64,000 bases of DNA from Saprospiraceae bacterium (GCA_016710585.1 JADJVN010000001.1:310001-374000), one strand, 5' to 3'. Positions 1-8,712 are shown, numbered from the stretch's first letter. Program-made: numbers and translations. The notes: generated by a model not told the origin, from the sequence alone.

Positions 1-699
1 CGATTGGAAATCAATGACAGCCTCATAGAGATGGTTTTTCCTAAAATCTGGCCACAGAACTGGTGTAAAGTGAAGGTCAGTATAGGCTAGTTGATATAAA
101 AGGAAATTGGAAATCCTGTATTCACCACTTGTCCGTATCAGCAATTCAGGGTCTGGAATATCTGCCGTGGTCAAATACTTAACGAACTGGTTTTCATTAA
201 TTTCAGAAGATATCAAACCTAGTTTAGTGTCATTTATGATATGATTGACTGCATGGAGGATCTCCCATCTAGCACTATAATTCAGCGCTAAAACCAAAGT
301 CATCCGTGTATTGTGTCTTGTAAGCGCAATAGCATCAAGCAGGGCTTCTTGCGTTTTTTGGGGTAATTTACTGAGATCACCTATAGCCATCAAACGGATA
401 TTATTATTCTGAAGGGTCTTTAATTCTGAATGGACTGTCTCGACTAAAAGCATCATCAATCCTTGAACTTCGAGCGAGGGACGATTCCAGTTTTCTGTAG
501 AAAATGAATATAGAGTTAAATATTGAACGCCTAATTCAGCACAGGTTTCTGTGATTTCACGAACTGCGGTCACGCCATTTTTATGTCCGAATAGTCTAGG
601 CATTCCACTTTGCTTTGCCCATCTTCCATTACCATCCATAATGACTGCAATATGTGAAGGTAAATTTTTAAGATCTATTTTGTCTTTTAAAGAATCCAT
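1..699 (-). CDS. uppS: Isoprenyl transferase (undecaprenyl diphosphate synthase), 3' end cut by window edge
   Basis: Condenses isopentenyl diphosphate onto farnesyl diphosphate to make the C55 lipid carrier for cell-wall and surface glycan synthesis. Translating the minus strand from the ATG at 699 gives 233 codons with no stop before the edge. The start reads MDSLKDKIDLKNLPSHIAVI followed by the substrate-binding MDGNGRWA motif; further on come FSTENWNRP, LNYSARWEI and PELLIRTSGEYRISNF, all hallmarks of the cis-prenyltransferase family. Family members are about 245 residues, so only roughly a dozen C-terminal residues are missing. It is divergent from the polyprenyl-phosphate transferase gene at 944, which uses the lipid this enzyme makes (after dephosphorylation). 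Confidence 0.95.
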   Translation of the reverse strand, partial: MDSLKDKIDLKNLPSHIAVIMDGNGRWAKQSGMPRLFGHKNGVTAVREITETCAELGVQYLTLYSFSTENWNRPSLEVQGLMMLLVETVHSELKTLQNNNIRLMAIGDLSKLPQKTQEALLDAIALTRHNTRMTLVLALNYSARWEILHAVNHIINDTKLGLISSEINENQFVKYLTTADIPDPELLIRTSGEYRISNFLLYQLAYTDLHFTPVLWPDFRKNHLYEAVIDFQS

Positions 700-887
700 T
701 ATGAGGCAAATTTAATGGAAAAAAATGAATCGGGGTTTAGAAAAAAAACATGACTTACTCAATGATGCGAGAGAAATTTTTTCTAGTTTAATATTTAAGC
801 CTTTGAAAAAAATAATGCGAAAATTAAATAGTCAATCACAAAATTTTATAAGACCATCAATCTATGTTTATTTGTTCAAAACAGAAA

Positions 888-921
888 TTTCATATAAAAA
901 TCTTACTTTGAACTATCTTTG
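888..921 (+). promoter_or_regulatory. Probable Bacteroidota promoter for the wecA-like gene
   Basis: TATCTTTG at 914-921 is a perfect match to the Bacteroidota -7 element TAnnTTTG and lies 22 bases before the ATG at 944. The upstream -33 element is weak (TTTC at 888-891), so the call rests on the -7 box and position. Confidence 0.5.
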
Positions 922-943
922 CAAAGAAATATCAAAGTGACTC

Positions 944-2008
944 ATGTATTATGTAATCCTTTGTTTTATTACTTCTTTCACGCTAACTTTTGTAGCTATT
1001 CCTTCTATCATCAATATTGCAAAGGTAAAACGACTCATGGATGAACCTGGAGAGAGAAGATCTCACCATGTGAGTATTCCTACTCTAGGGGGTATTGCCA
1101 TTTTTGCTGGAGTTGTATTCTCAATTGTTCTGTGGACACCATTTCAAGTATTTGGAAATCTTCAATATATTTTATGTGCCTATATCATTATCTTTCTTAT
1201 AGGTGCAAAAGATGACATCGTACCAATGCCACCTGTAAAAAAAATGGCTGGACAATTATTTGCCTGTGCCATTCTCGTATTTAAAGCCAATATTAGAATT
1301 ACAAGTTTTTATGGCATACTAAATATTGAAACATTACCTTATTGGGTAAGTATTGTATTATCTATGTTTACAATTTTAGTCATCATCAATTCAATTAATC
1401 TTATAGATGGAATCAATGGACTCAGTGCAAGTGTCGGAATATTAATTTCATTTACATTTGGATTTTGGTTTTTAATGACAGAACAAATTGTCTTAGCAAT
1501 CATTGCTTTTGCTTTAATAGGAGCATTAGTTGCATTTCTAAAATACAATGTCACACCAGCCAAGATATTTATGGGCGATACTGGATCGCTATTAGTAGGC
1601 ATCACATGTGCAATTTTGACGCTTCAATTTATTGAGATGCACAAATCACTTTCATTGGAAGCGTATAAAGTTACAGCTGCCCCTGCAGTGGCTATTGGGG
1701 TTTTATTTATCGCATTGTTCGATACACTTCGAGTATTTATTCTAAGGATCTTAAAGGGCAAATCTCCTCTTTCACCAGATCGCCTTCATGTCCATCACAT
1801 CATTGTGGACAGTGGACTTACGCATCTTCAGGCGACTTTTGTTTTAATCATAATCAATTTATTTGTTATCTTGATTTGCATTAAATTTCAATCCTTAGGA
1901 AACTTATTTCTGCTATGGGTTTTATTATTGATAGGACTCATTCTCAATGGCGTTTTATATCTTATAAATCAAAGGAATCTTTCAAAAAATATTCTTCTCA
2001 CACCATGA
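944..2008 (+). CDS. wecA: Polyprenyl-phosphate N-acetylhexosamine-1-phosphate transferase (WecA/TagO/MraY family)
   Basis: Integral membrane enzyme that transfers a sugar-1-phosphate from a UDP-sugar to undecaprenyl phosphate, the first step of lipid-linked surface polysaccharide synthesis. At 354 residues it has the usual family length with about ten hydrophobic segments. Visible motifs in order: RRSHHVSIPTLGG near residue 40, the Asp-rich KDD near 88, NLIDGINGLSASVG near 150, MGDTGSLLVG near 210 and the carbohydrate-recognition loop SPDRLHVHHII near 278. The His-rich loop fits WecA/TagO rather than MraY. Its stop overlaps the crcB start (ATGA), so the two are probably translated together. 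The exact sugar cannot be read from sequence. Confidence 0.9.
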   Translation: MYYVILCFITSFTLTFVAIPSIINIAKVKRLMDEPGERRSHHVSIPTLGGIAIFAGVVFSIVLWTPFQVFGNLQYILCAYIIIFLIGAKDDIVPMPPVKKMAGQLFACAILVFKANIRITSFYGILNIETLPYWVSIVLSMFTILVIINSINLIDGINGLSASVGILISFTFGFWFLMTEQIVLAIIAFALIGALVAFLKYNVTPAKIFMGDTGSLLVGITCAILTLQFIEMHKSLSLEAYKVTAAPAVAIGVLFIALFDTLRVFILRILKGKSPLSPDRLHVHHIIVDSGLTHLQATFVLIIINLFVILICIKFQSLGNLFLLWVLLLIGLILNGVLYLINQRNLSKNILLTP

Positions 2009-2382
2009 ATTTTTTATATATATTTTTAGGTGGAGGTATTGCATGTGTACTCCGATATAGTTTGAGTTTATTTACTTTCTCTGGAGTATTCTCCAATATT
2101 CCATTGTCCACATTATTTGTGAATGCATTGAGTTCATTTATTTTGGCTTATGAGGCAGCTCGATTCGAAGTTTTTCCAAATGAAAAAATAATCACTCATT
2201 TTCTAATCATAGGATTCTGTGGTGGTCTATCAACGTTCTCAAGTTTTACCGCTGAAAATTTTCACTATGCCAAAACTCAAAATTACCTATTTCTGGGACT
2301 TTACATATTCATCAGTGTAGTGATCTGTCTGTTATTATTCCATTTTGCCTATAAATTAGGATTGAAATCAAATAGTTTATAA
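2005..2382 (+). CDS. crcB: Fluoride efflux channel CrcB/FluC
   Basis: Small membrane protein of 125 residues, the normal size for a dual-topology fluoride channel. The start is set at ATG 2005, which overlaps the previous stop (ATGA) and begins MNFLYIFLGGGIACVLRYSL, the expected CrcB N-terminus; a longer in-frame reading from 1915 would run through the upstream gene and is not needed. The conserved segments GFCGGLSTFSSFTAEN and the pore asparagine in TLFVNALSSF are present, although the usual Gly after that Asn is Ser. Four hydrophobic helices are evident. The link to polysaccharide initiation is probably only transcriptional. Confidence 0.9.
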   Translation: MNFLYIFLGGGIACVLRYSLSLFTFSGVFSNIPLSTLFVNALSSFILAYEAARFEVFPNEKIITHFLIIGFCGGLSTFSSFTAENFHYAKTQNYLFLGLYIFISVVICLLLFHFAYKLGLKSNSL

Positions 2383-2477
2383 TCGATCTAAGTAATTTAT
2401 AATAAGCGGATTACAAATAAATTTAAAATGAATATAAAGTATGTTAACGCTTGATTGACAGGGAATTGTGCTAAATG

Positions 2478-2509
2478 TTTGGAAAATTGCACTCCCAGAG
2501 CTATCTTTG
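2478..2509 (+). promoter_or_regulatory. Consensus Bacteroidota promoter of the rpsF operon
   Basis: TTTG at 2478-2481 and TATCTTTG at 2502-2509 are separated by exactly 20 bases, matching the TTTG-N19-21-TAnnTTTG consensus of the Bacteroidota primary sigma factor. The ATG of rpsF follows at 2538, leaving a short leader. This is the best promoter in the window. Confidence 0.8.
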
Positions 2510-2537
2510 CAACCTTTTTTAAAAACAAATTAAATTC

Positions 2538-3011
2538 ATGCGTCATTATGAAATTACCTTCATCGTTGATCCGGTACTGTCGGGCGATGAAGTCAAATCG
2601 ACAGCTCAAACCTACAAGGAAATGATTACCAACGAAGGTGGATCAATAGTACATGTAGATGAGATGGGATTGCGTCAACTAGCATATCCCATAAACAAAC
2701 GCTCTACGGGCGTGTATTATTCAATCGAGTTTGCTGCAGAGACTGGAAACATGATCTCAAAAGTAGAACTGGCACTTAAACGCGACGAGCGCATCATGCG
2801 CTTCCTTACTGTAAGTCTTGACAAATTTGCCGTCAAGTACAATGATGATAAGAGAAATGGAAAAATCGGAAAGAAAGTGAAGAAGGAAAAGGTAAAAGAA
2901 ATTCCTTATGGTGCTTACAATTCTAATGCGCATCACGCAGCTCCAGCGGCAACTCCAGCAGTTGCAGCACCTGTAGCTATTCCTATCATTCTTGATGATT
3001 CAGAAGAATAA
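2538..3011 (+). CDS. rpsF: 30S ribosomal protein S6
   Basis: Primary ribosomal protein of the 30S platform, partner of S18. It begins MRHYEITFIVDPVLSGDEV and contains the S6 core LRQLAYPINKRSTGVYY and MRFLTVSLDKFA. At 157 residues it exceeds the common 95-130: after about residue 105 there is a Lys-rich stretch and then an Ala/Pro-rich tail ending in an acidic IILDDSEE. Such tails are known in Bacteroidota S6 proteins. First gene of an rpsF-rpsR-rplI operon, with the promoter at 2478-2509 and a terminator after rplI. Confidence 0.97.
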   Translation: MRHYEITFIVDPVLSGDEVKSTAQTYKEMITNEGGSIVHVDEMGLRQLAYPINKRSTGVYYSIEFAAETGNMISKVELALKRDERIMRFLTVSLDKFAVKYNDDKRNGKIGKKVKKEKVKEIPYGAYNSNAHHAAPAATPAVAAPVAIPIILDDSEE

Positions 3012-3039
3012 TAATTTATCACATTAAAAATTTAAAAAA

Positions 3040-3306
3040 ATGGCAACGCAAGACGAAATTAAATTCTTAGCCAATCCAAACATTGGCTCACAAAAGAAAA
3101 AATATTGTCGCTTTAAAAAATTTGGTTTAAAGCATGTGGATTATAAAGATGAAAACTTCTTAATCCAATTCGTAAATGAGCAAGGTAAATTATTGCCTAG
3201 ACGTCTTACAGGAAATTCATTAAAATTCCAAAGACGTGTAGCATCTGCAGTAAAGAGAGCGAGACATCTCGCGATATTGCCTTTCGTAACAGATCTTCTT
3301 AAGTAA
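3040..3306 (+). CDS. rpsR: 30S ribosomal protein S18
   Basis: 88-residue basic protein binding next to S6 on the 30S platform. The signature YCRFKKFGLKHVDYKDENFL and LTGNSLKFQRRVASAVKRAR is the standard S18 core. It lies 28 bases after rpsF and 20 before rplI, the usual order. Nothing odd. Confidence 0.97.
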   Translation: MATQDEIKFLANPNIGSQKKKYCRFKKFGLKHVDYKDENFLIQFVNEQGKLLPRRLTGNSLKFQRRVASAVKRARHLAILPFVTDLLK

Positions 3307-3326
3307 TTTTTAAATTCTGAAAAATC

Positions 3327-3773
3327 ATGGAAATTATATTATTAAAAGATATAGAAAAATTGGGTGACAAGCATGAGCTAGTTAAAGTTCGCTCTGGATA
3401 TGGTCGCAATTTTTTAATTCCTCAAGGTGTTGCTTTGTTGGCTAATGAAGGCAACAGAAAGATGCTTGCAGAATTGAAGAAACAAGAAGATGCTCGTGAA
3501 AACAAAAAAGTAAACGAGTATAAAGCAATGGCTGATCAAGTTAAAGGTGTTACACTTAAGATTGGTGCAAAAACTGGTACCAGTGGAAAAATCTTTGGAT
3601 CAGTAACCAATGTTCAAATCGCTCAAGCATTGAAAGAACAATGCAATCTAGAAGTAGAGAGAAAGAAAATTAGTATCCCTGAAGAAGTTAAAAATGTAGG
3701 GGAATATACAGCTGTAATCGATTTCCACAAGGAGGTTTCTGTAAATGTAGCCTTTGAAGTGGTAGGAGAATAA
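3327..3773 (+). CDS. rplI: 50S ribosomal protein L9
   Basis: 148-residue two-domain protein of the large subunit. The N-terminal domain MEIILLKDIEKLGDKHELVK followed by VRSGYGRNFLIPQGVA is diagnostic; a long charged helix and the C-terminal domain with GSVTNVQIAQAL follow. Last gene of the ribosomal operon, followed within 30 bases by a terminator. Confidence 0.97.
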   Translation: MEIILLKDIEKLGDKHELVKVRSGYGRNFLIPQGVALLANEGNRKMLAELKKQEDARENKKVNEYKAMADQVKGVTLKIGAKTGTSGKIFGSVTNVQIAQALKEQCNLEVERKKISIPEEVKNVGEYTAVIDFHKEVSVNVAFEVVGE

Positions 3774-3800
3774 TTTTAAAATAAACAATTGAAAACTGTA

Positions 3801-3829
3801 CCCGAAACTTTTGTTTCGGGTTTTTTTTT
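3801..3829 (+). terminator. Rho-independent terminator of rpsF-rpsR-rplI
   Basis: CCCGAAAC (3801-3808), loop TTTT, GTTTCGGG (3813-3820), a perfect 8-bp stem directly followed by nine T. It ends the plus-strand ribosomal operon just before the convergent ligase-like gene. Confidence 0.92.
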
Positions 3830-3843
3830 GCCCTAAATCGACA

Positions 3844-5340
3844 TCATTTCAACCCTTGCTTTAATTCTGATAAAGCTGAAATAACATCTATTGATTCATC
3901 CAGGCAAAATTGCAGCAGACTAACATCTTTTAAAACGATTCCTGCTTTATGTCTTTTGGATTCCTCTATTCTTGAATATTGAATTTCGAAAACTAATTGA
4001 GGGCTGACACTTCGTACTGGACCAAATCGTTCTACTGTATTGTTCACAATAAAATTGTGTACTTCAAGTAATGTTTCAAATTCAAAATTGGAATCCACTT
4101 TAGACACTGGCACCAATGTTGTTCCACTTCTACAGGCTAAAGTATATTGATCGTAATAGGATGAATTACTTTGATTTAACTTCTGTGCATAAATTAAAAT
4201 CAATTTTGCTTTTTTATATTCTGCTTGAATTTTAAATAAACCAATTGAATTATATAGATTTAAACCCTTATGTTTATTAAACTCTAAAGTATGAAATCTA
4301 GATTTAATAATATTAGGGTCATGATATTCGGAAACATCATTGATGTAAATATTCAAATCCTGTTTTGAGTTCAAATTTAAAAATTCAAAACATTTTAGTC
4401 TTTCCGAAAAAGAAGCTATCTCTAAATGATTCCATTCCAGAAGGTCTTCAAGGATGAGCATTTCTTGGTTTGATTCTTGACTATCTTTGAGCAATTTATT
4501 TAATGAAATAATTGTTGCTTCAACAACAAAATCAAACTCCAAACTTTGTAAATAATTTTGTTTTTCACTGTCCAAGAAAATCAAGATTTGCTTTTCCAAA
4601 TCCCAGACAAATAACTCAGATTTATGCTTAATAATCTGAATTCGAACTCCAATCCAAATGGGCGAGACAAAAACTGGAAAATTTAGATCTTGAAGTTGAT
4701 GTTGATTTATTTCTACATAGTTCTTATGATTCCTTATGGAATATATTGCAAATTTCTCGAGAAATATTTTACTTTTCAAAAGCTTTCTTGGATGCAAGAA
4801 TTTTAAAGGATCCATCAAACTAAAACATAAAGAAATTTTTTGCTTGGTCGTCTTCAAAGCAATGGCCATTGCTTGAAATAATAACACATCATCAATATGA
4901 ACTCTTAGGCTGCCTGAGATTAGTTTATTAAAAAAATATCGATCTGGATTTACTTTTAAAATCTTCCATTGATTTAAGACATATTTTTTTACTTCATCCA
5001 AATGCAAAGGAATTGATTGGAGCTGTAATTTAAATTCAATAAAATTTAATTCGTGTTCTCCTTCATGCTGTTCCAATAATAAATTAATAGCGTCATGTGT
5101 ATCATTGCATTCTTCGATCGATCTCTCGAACAACCATTGCGGTACTGAATTCTGCTCTCGAGTCCAATCCAATAAAGTTTCAGTACTTATAATTTTTTTG
5201 GGACGATTTCCCCGAAGAAGTAGAAGCGATTCAAAAAATAATTCATCGGAAACATTTATAAAATATTGAGCAAGCTGGGAAATCTTTTCTTCCTTGTTAT
5301 TTGATTCTTCGAGCAATCTTATCAATAATGCCAATCTCAA
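3844..5340 (-). CDS. Ligase-associated ATP-dependent DNA ligase homolog lacking the catalytic lysine (predicted pseudoenzyme)
   Basis: 498-residue homolog of the ATP-dependent DNA ligases encoded beside the MBL exonuclease. The N-terminal DNA-binding domain (LLEESNNKEEKISQLAQYF, then RGNRPKKII and WLFERSIEECND) and the C-terminal OB domain (ERFGPVRSVSPQLVFEI, ESKRHKAGIVLK) align well with that family. The nucleotidyltransferase core does not keep its active site: the position of motif I KxDGxR reads IWIGVR, so the AMP-accepting Lys and the Asp are gone; motif III DGE reads EAT; motif IV EGxxxK reads KGLNLYN. The frame is uninterrupted over 1.5 kb, which argues for a retained non-catalytic role rather than decay. 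It overlaps the exonuclease stop by 4 bases, so the two are one operon. The fold assignment is firm; loss of ligation is inferred from the residues. Confidence 0.85.
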   Translation of the reverse strand: MRLALLIRLLEESNNKEEKISQLAQYFINVSDELFFESLLLLRGNRPKKIISTETLLDWTREQNSVPQWLFERSIEECNDTHDAINLLLEQHEGEHELNFIEFKLQLQSIPLHLDEVKKYVLNQWKILKVNPDRYFFNKLISGSLRVHIDDVLLFQAMAIALKTTKQKISLCFSLMDPLKFLHPRKLLKSKIFLEKFAIYSIRNHKNYVEINQHQLQDLNFPVFVSPIWIGVRIQIIKHKSELFVWDLEKQILIFLDSEKQNYLQSLEFDFVVEATIISLNKLLKDSQESNQEMLILEDLLEWNHLEIASFSERLKCFEFLNLNSKQDLNIYINDVSEYHDPNIIKSRFHTLEFNKHKGLNLYNSIGLFKIQAEYKKAKLILIYAQKLNQSNSSYYDQYTLACRSGTTLVPVSKVDSNFEFETLLEVHNFIVNNTVERFGPVRSVSPQLVFEIQYSRIEESKRHKAGIVLKDVSLLQFCLDESIDVISALSELKQGLK

Positions 5341-6341
5341 TCTGCAATACTTTTATTTGATTTCAAAATTGAATCTAAATTATATGCTTGTATACCCTTC
5401 TCTTTGAGGTACTCAGAAAATTCAAAACAAAAGCCATGGGTGACAAAAACTTTCTCTGCTCCAGTAGCATTTATTGTAGTGTTCAAAGCATTCCAATCAG
5501 CATGGTCTGATAAAGTAAACTGTCTATTGGAACTACTTTTATGTCTTCTATTTTTTGTTGCCATCCAACCAGATGCCTCTGCTATTTCAAAACCTGGAAA
5601 ATTCTGCATCCAATAAGCTTGTGATATTATAGTTGGTGTTAGAATCAAATATTTGTGTGCATCACGCTTTGGAATATCCATAATATCAATTAATGTGGGA
5701 ATAGGTACATCAATGCTGCGGTAAGACTGATTGGTTGCCTCTATTGATGAATGACAGGAGATATTTGAAGAATACTGATGCATTGCATGAATTAATCGTT
5801 GCGACTTTCCAAGAGGATAGGAATTGATTATAGATGCTTTTTTTTGTGATTGATTGTACTGCCACCAATCATAAATTTCTTTATAGATTATGTCTTGCTT
5901 TTGCCATTGATAAACAGGCAATGCAAATGTAGATTCGGTCACATACTCATGGCATTTGATGATCTCAAATGGATCAGCTAATCCATCATTCTCCAATTTA
6001 TAATCACCAGAAATGACTACAATATTCCCTTTATACTCCAAGCGTACTTGCGCAGATCCTGGAATGTGACCTGCGGGATGAAAACTCACTTTAACACCAT
6101 TAATATTCAAACTCTCTGCATAATCCAATGACTGAATCTTTATTTTAGATCCAAGACGCAGCTTTAATATTGGTTTAGATAGATGAGTACACAAATAATT
6201 TTGATGACCAGAAATCGCATGATCAGAGTGAGCATGTGTGATCACGGCATGCTTCACTTTTTTATTGGGGTCGATATAAAAATCTCCCCTCGGAACATAT
6301 ATTCCATGTTCTGTAAACTCCAGTAAACTACTCAATCCCAT
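5337..6341 (-). CDS. Ligase-associated DNA damage response exonuclease (MBL/beta-CASP fold)
   Basis: Metallo-beta-lactamase-fold nuclease of the SNM1/Artemis-like bacterial group found with ATP-dependent ligases. Zinc and catalytic motifs are intact: ITHAHSDHA, HPAGHIPGSAQV, VISGDYK and, in the beta-CASP part, LTPTII and TLSDHADWNAL, then VTHGF near the end. The start is taken at ATG 6341 (MGLSSLLEFTEHGIYVPRGD), because the longer in-frame option begins at a TTG inside the upstream gene. It overlaps the end of the outer-membrane protein gene by 10 bases and the ligase homolog by 4. The DEAD-box helicase and PdeM phosphoesterase that often accompany this pair are absent here. Confidence 0.9.
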   Translation of the reverse strand: MGLSSLLEFTEHGIYVPRGDFYIDPNKKVKHAVITHAHSDHAISGHQNYLCTHLSKPILKLRLGSKIKIQSLDYAESLNINGVKVSFHPAGHIPGSAQVRLEYKGNIVVISGDYKLENDGLADPFEIIKCHEYVTESTFALPVYQWQKQDIIYKEIYDWWQYNQSQKKASIINSYPLGKSQRLIHAMHQYSSNISCHSSIEATNQSYRSIDVPIPTLIDIMDIPKRDAHKYLILTPTIISQAYWMQNFPGFEIAEASGWMATKNRRHKSSSNRQFTLSDHADWNALNTTINATGAEKVFVTHGFCFEFSEYLKEKGIQAYNLDSILKSNKSIAD

Positions 6342-6994
6342 GAAAGTGGAATCCCAATTAAGCCACAAAGTTGAATCCCTTTACTAAAAGCTTTAAATGG
6401 ATAAATAGAGTTCTCATCCAAAACCTCAGTCAATGCATATGAATATCTGATATCTACACCAAGCCTCAATTTCCAAATAGGGACACTGGCTCCTGTTCCA
6501 AGTATAATTCCAAAATCGGATTTCTTAAACTCCTTAGCACTAAAATCTATTTTATCTTCTTGGCTAAACGAAGAAGTTGATGTTTGCTCGAGATAATCGC
6601 TCTTTCCATTTAAAGCGAATGCAATATTTGGACCTGCACTTATATAAAATGTAAATCGTTCATATTTGAAATTAAATTTTAACAAAACAGGCAGTTCAAT
6701 AAAATTTAATTTTTCAGTATAAGTATAAGTTCCAGAAGTATCGCGTAAAATCAATTTATTCCCTTTCTGCACATAGCCAAGTTCTGGCTGTAAAGAAAAC
6801 ATTTTATGTATAGGAATATTTATACCAATACTTGCTATCCGTCTATCTAATGTATAGGTAAAATCCTCAAAGATTCGATCATCTAATCTCCAGATTGCTC
6901 GATTTAGCCCATAGCGAATCTCGATGACAGATTGACCCCATGAAAAAAAAGGATATAGAAAGATAAAAGAAACGAACACGATTAATCTTTTCAT
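6332..6994 (-). CDS. Outer membrane beta-barrel protein (PorT-like/OMP_b-brl_2 type)
   Basis: 220 residues with a signal peptide (MKRLIVFVSFIFLYPFFSWG, cut before QSV). The mature part alternates hydrophobic and polar residues in barrel strands, with the typical FSLQPELGYVQKG, LNFIELPVLLKF and FYISAGPNIAFAL segments of small Bacteroidota barrels and a last strand rich in glycine. Function unknown; such proteins are often adhesin or export-related. Its 3' end overlaps the exonuclease start, suggesting shared transcription without obvious functional connection. Confidence 0.8.
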   Translation of the reverse strand: MKRLIVFVSFIFLYPFFSWGQSVIEIRYGLNRAIWRLDDRIFEDFTYTLDRRIASIGINIPIHKMFSLQPELGYVQKGNKLILRDTSGTYTYTEKLNFIELPVLLKFNFKYERFTFYISAGPNIAFALNGKSDYLEQTSTSSFSQEDKIDFSAKEFKKSDFGIILGTGASVPIWKLRLGVDIRYSYALTEVLDENSIYPFKAFSKGIQLCGLIGIPLSWD

Positions 6995-7130
6995 AAGTGA
7001 TTAGTTTCAATAAGCTTATTTGCAAATTTACATAAATTTTATTTAAAATATATGTTCTATTAATATTCGTTGCTAATGCAAACCTTTAAACAAGTTGTAA
7101 AACTGAGTGTTTTGTCAGTTTGAATTGAAT

Positions 7131-7565
7131 ATGCCAAAAATTATATTTGTTTACTTTTTACTATTTGTCTGGAATTCACCTGATATAACTGCTCAATCAA
7201 TGTGGCAAGTGATGAGTCAAGTAAGCTATCAAAAAATCAAAGATGAATCTTTGGGTTTTGAGCTAGACTATCCATTATTCAGCAAAGAACTACAAAGCTA
7301 TGAAGGAAAACAAATCACTATCAGAGGATATATTATCCCAACAGATGGATACAAATCACAAAAGGAATTTGTATTCTCTGCATTTCCTTATAAAAGTTGT
7401 TTCTTTTGTGGAGGTGCTGGGCCGGAAACAGTAATTGAAGTATTTTCTACAAACGGAATTAATTTCACTTCAGAAAAAATAGAAATCAAAGGTATTCTCA
7501 AATTAAATAGAACTGATTTGAATAGACTCATGTTCCAATTGCTGAATGCTGAAGAAATAAAATAA
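7131..7565 (+). CDS. Secreted/periplasmic hypothetical protein with CFFCGG motif
   Basis: 144 residues from ATG 7131, chosen because it gives a clean signal peptide (MPKIIFVYFLLFVW, cut near ITAQ). The mature protein has SYEGKQITIRGYIIPTDG followed by FPYKSCFFCGGAGPETVIEV and EIKGILKLN, resembling an OB-like beta-barrel with a vicinal Cys cluster of the DUF3299-like type seen in Bacteroidota. The cluster could bind metal or form a disulfide; this is inference. It stands alone between divergent and unrelated neighbours. Confidence 0.65.
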   Translation: MPKIIFVYFLLFVWNSPDITAQSMWQVMSQVSYQKIKDESLGFELDYPLFSKELQSYEGKQITIRGYIIPTDGYKSQKEFVFSAFPYKSCFFCGGAGPETVIEVFSTNGINFTSEKIEIKGILKLNRTDLNRLMFQLLNAEEIK

Positions 7566-7683
7566 AAGCTCGAAATATTGTTGGAACAATGAATGAAATA
7601 ATTAGGATGGTTCTAATTCAAAATTATTAATTAACTTTGTTATAAATAAAATAAATCCATTGCAGAAACACACTGTAAAAATA

Positions 7684-8712
7684 ATGATTGAAAGTATGGC
7701 ATCAAAATTAAGTAAACCACTACTTGAAAATCTCTGTAGTGAAAATATTGTGGTAGAATATTTCAATCAATTCCGATGGAGTAAAATGTTTAAAAACTTA
7801 ACCTCTCTGCATGATAAATTATTAATAGTTGATAATAAATATTTTATCACGGGAGGAAGGAACATTACAAATAATTACTATTCCTCACTTTATGCTAGTA
7901 AGAAAAGATTCACTGATTTGGAGATATTTGTTGAAGGCCCTATAGCCTCTGAAACGACAGATTATTTCAATCATATCTGGAACGCTCCTTTCACTAGTTT
8001 TTTAAATAATAAATATAAAAACAAAAATGCTAAAAAAAGAAAAATAATCAATGACAAAATAAATACCATTATAAAAAATGAAAAAACTAATAATATAGAA
8101 TACTGGACCAATCAATGTACTGAAATACAGGAAATCTCTTTTATTAGAGATTACTATCACTTTCTTCCTCGTACTCGTTTTGTTACAAATAAAATTCTAT
8201 CATTAATTTATGAAGCTGATAAAACAATTAAAATAGAATCTCCTTACACCGCACCTCCTCGAATGATGAGACGCGCACTGAGATCCTCTGCACAAAAAGG
8301 AACAAAGATCAGAATCGTGAGCAACGCTGCTTTTGCGACAGATGTATTACTTGCAGCAGCAGTTTTTGATAAGGATAGAAAAAAATATTTGAAATGGGGA
8401 GTTAGGGTTTATGAATATGAAGGTCCAAATACATTGCACTCAAAAACAATGGTCATAGATGATAAAATATCAGTAATCGGAACTTATAATTTAGATCAAC
8501 TGTCTTACAGTTTAAATTCAGAAACTATTATAGTCATTGAAGACTCCACTTTTACTACAAAACTCACAAAAATACTTGATCAAAGAATACTAAACTGCAA
8601 ACCAATTTTTACTACTGAAAATCCAAAAGCAACTAGAAATTTAAATTGGAAACAAAAAATAAATTTCGCTTTTATGAAAAAAACAAGTCTCTTTTCTAGA
8701 CCTTTCTTATAA
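7684..8712 (+). CDS. Phospholipase D family protein, N-terminally short
   Basis: Two complete HKD catalytic motifs are visible: LHDKLLIVD in the first half with GGRNI after it, and LHSKTMVID followed by GTYNLDQLS in the second. Such proteins hydrolyse or transfer phosphodiester head groups, as cardiolipin synthases do. The family normally has 100-150 residues with the first strands before the first HKD motif, often with a lipid or signal anchor; here there are about 40, and an in-frame stop (TAG 7603) lies upstream. ATG 7684 is preferred over TTG 7660. It may be 5'-truncated or a remnant, but the rest is intact. Convergent with nuoN, with no gap. Confidence 0.72.
   Translation: MIESMASKLSKPLLENLCSENIVVEYFNQFRWSKMFKNLTSLHDKLLIVDNKYFITGGRNITNNYYSSLYASKKRFTDLEIFVEGPIASETTDYFNHIWNAPFTSFLNNKYKNKNAKKRKIINDKINTIIKNEKTNNIEYWTNQCTEIQEISFIRDYYHFLPRTRFVTNKILSLIYEADKTIKIESPYTAPPRMMRRALRSSAQKGTKIRIVSNAAFATDVLLAAAVFDKDRKKYLKWGVRVYEYEGPNTLHSKTMVIDDKISVIGTYNLDQLSYSLNSETIIVIEDSTFTTKLTKILDQRILNCKPIFTTENPKATRNLNWKQKINFAFMKKTSLFSRPFL

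Noticed and set aside
725..940. Open frame of 71 codons between uppS and the wecA-like gene
   Set aside because: It runs through the promoter box at 914-921, has no family resemblance and low-complexity Lys/Phe composition; likely chance.
1339..1605. Minus-strand open frame inside the wecA-like gene
   Set aside because: Fully antisense to a conserved membrane enzyme; no independent support.
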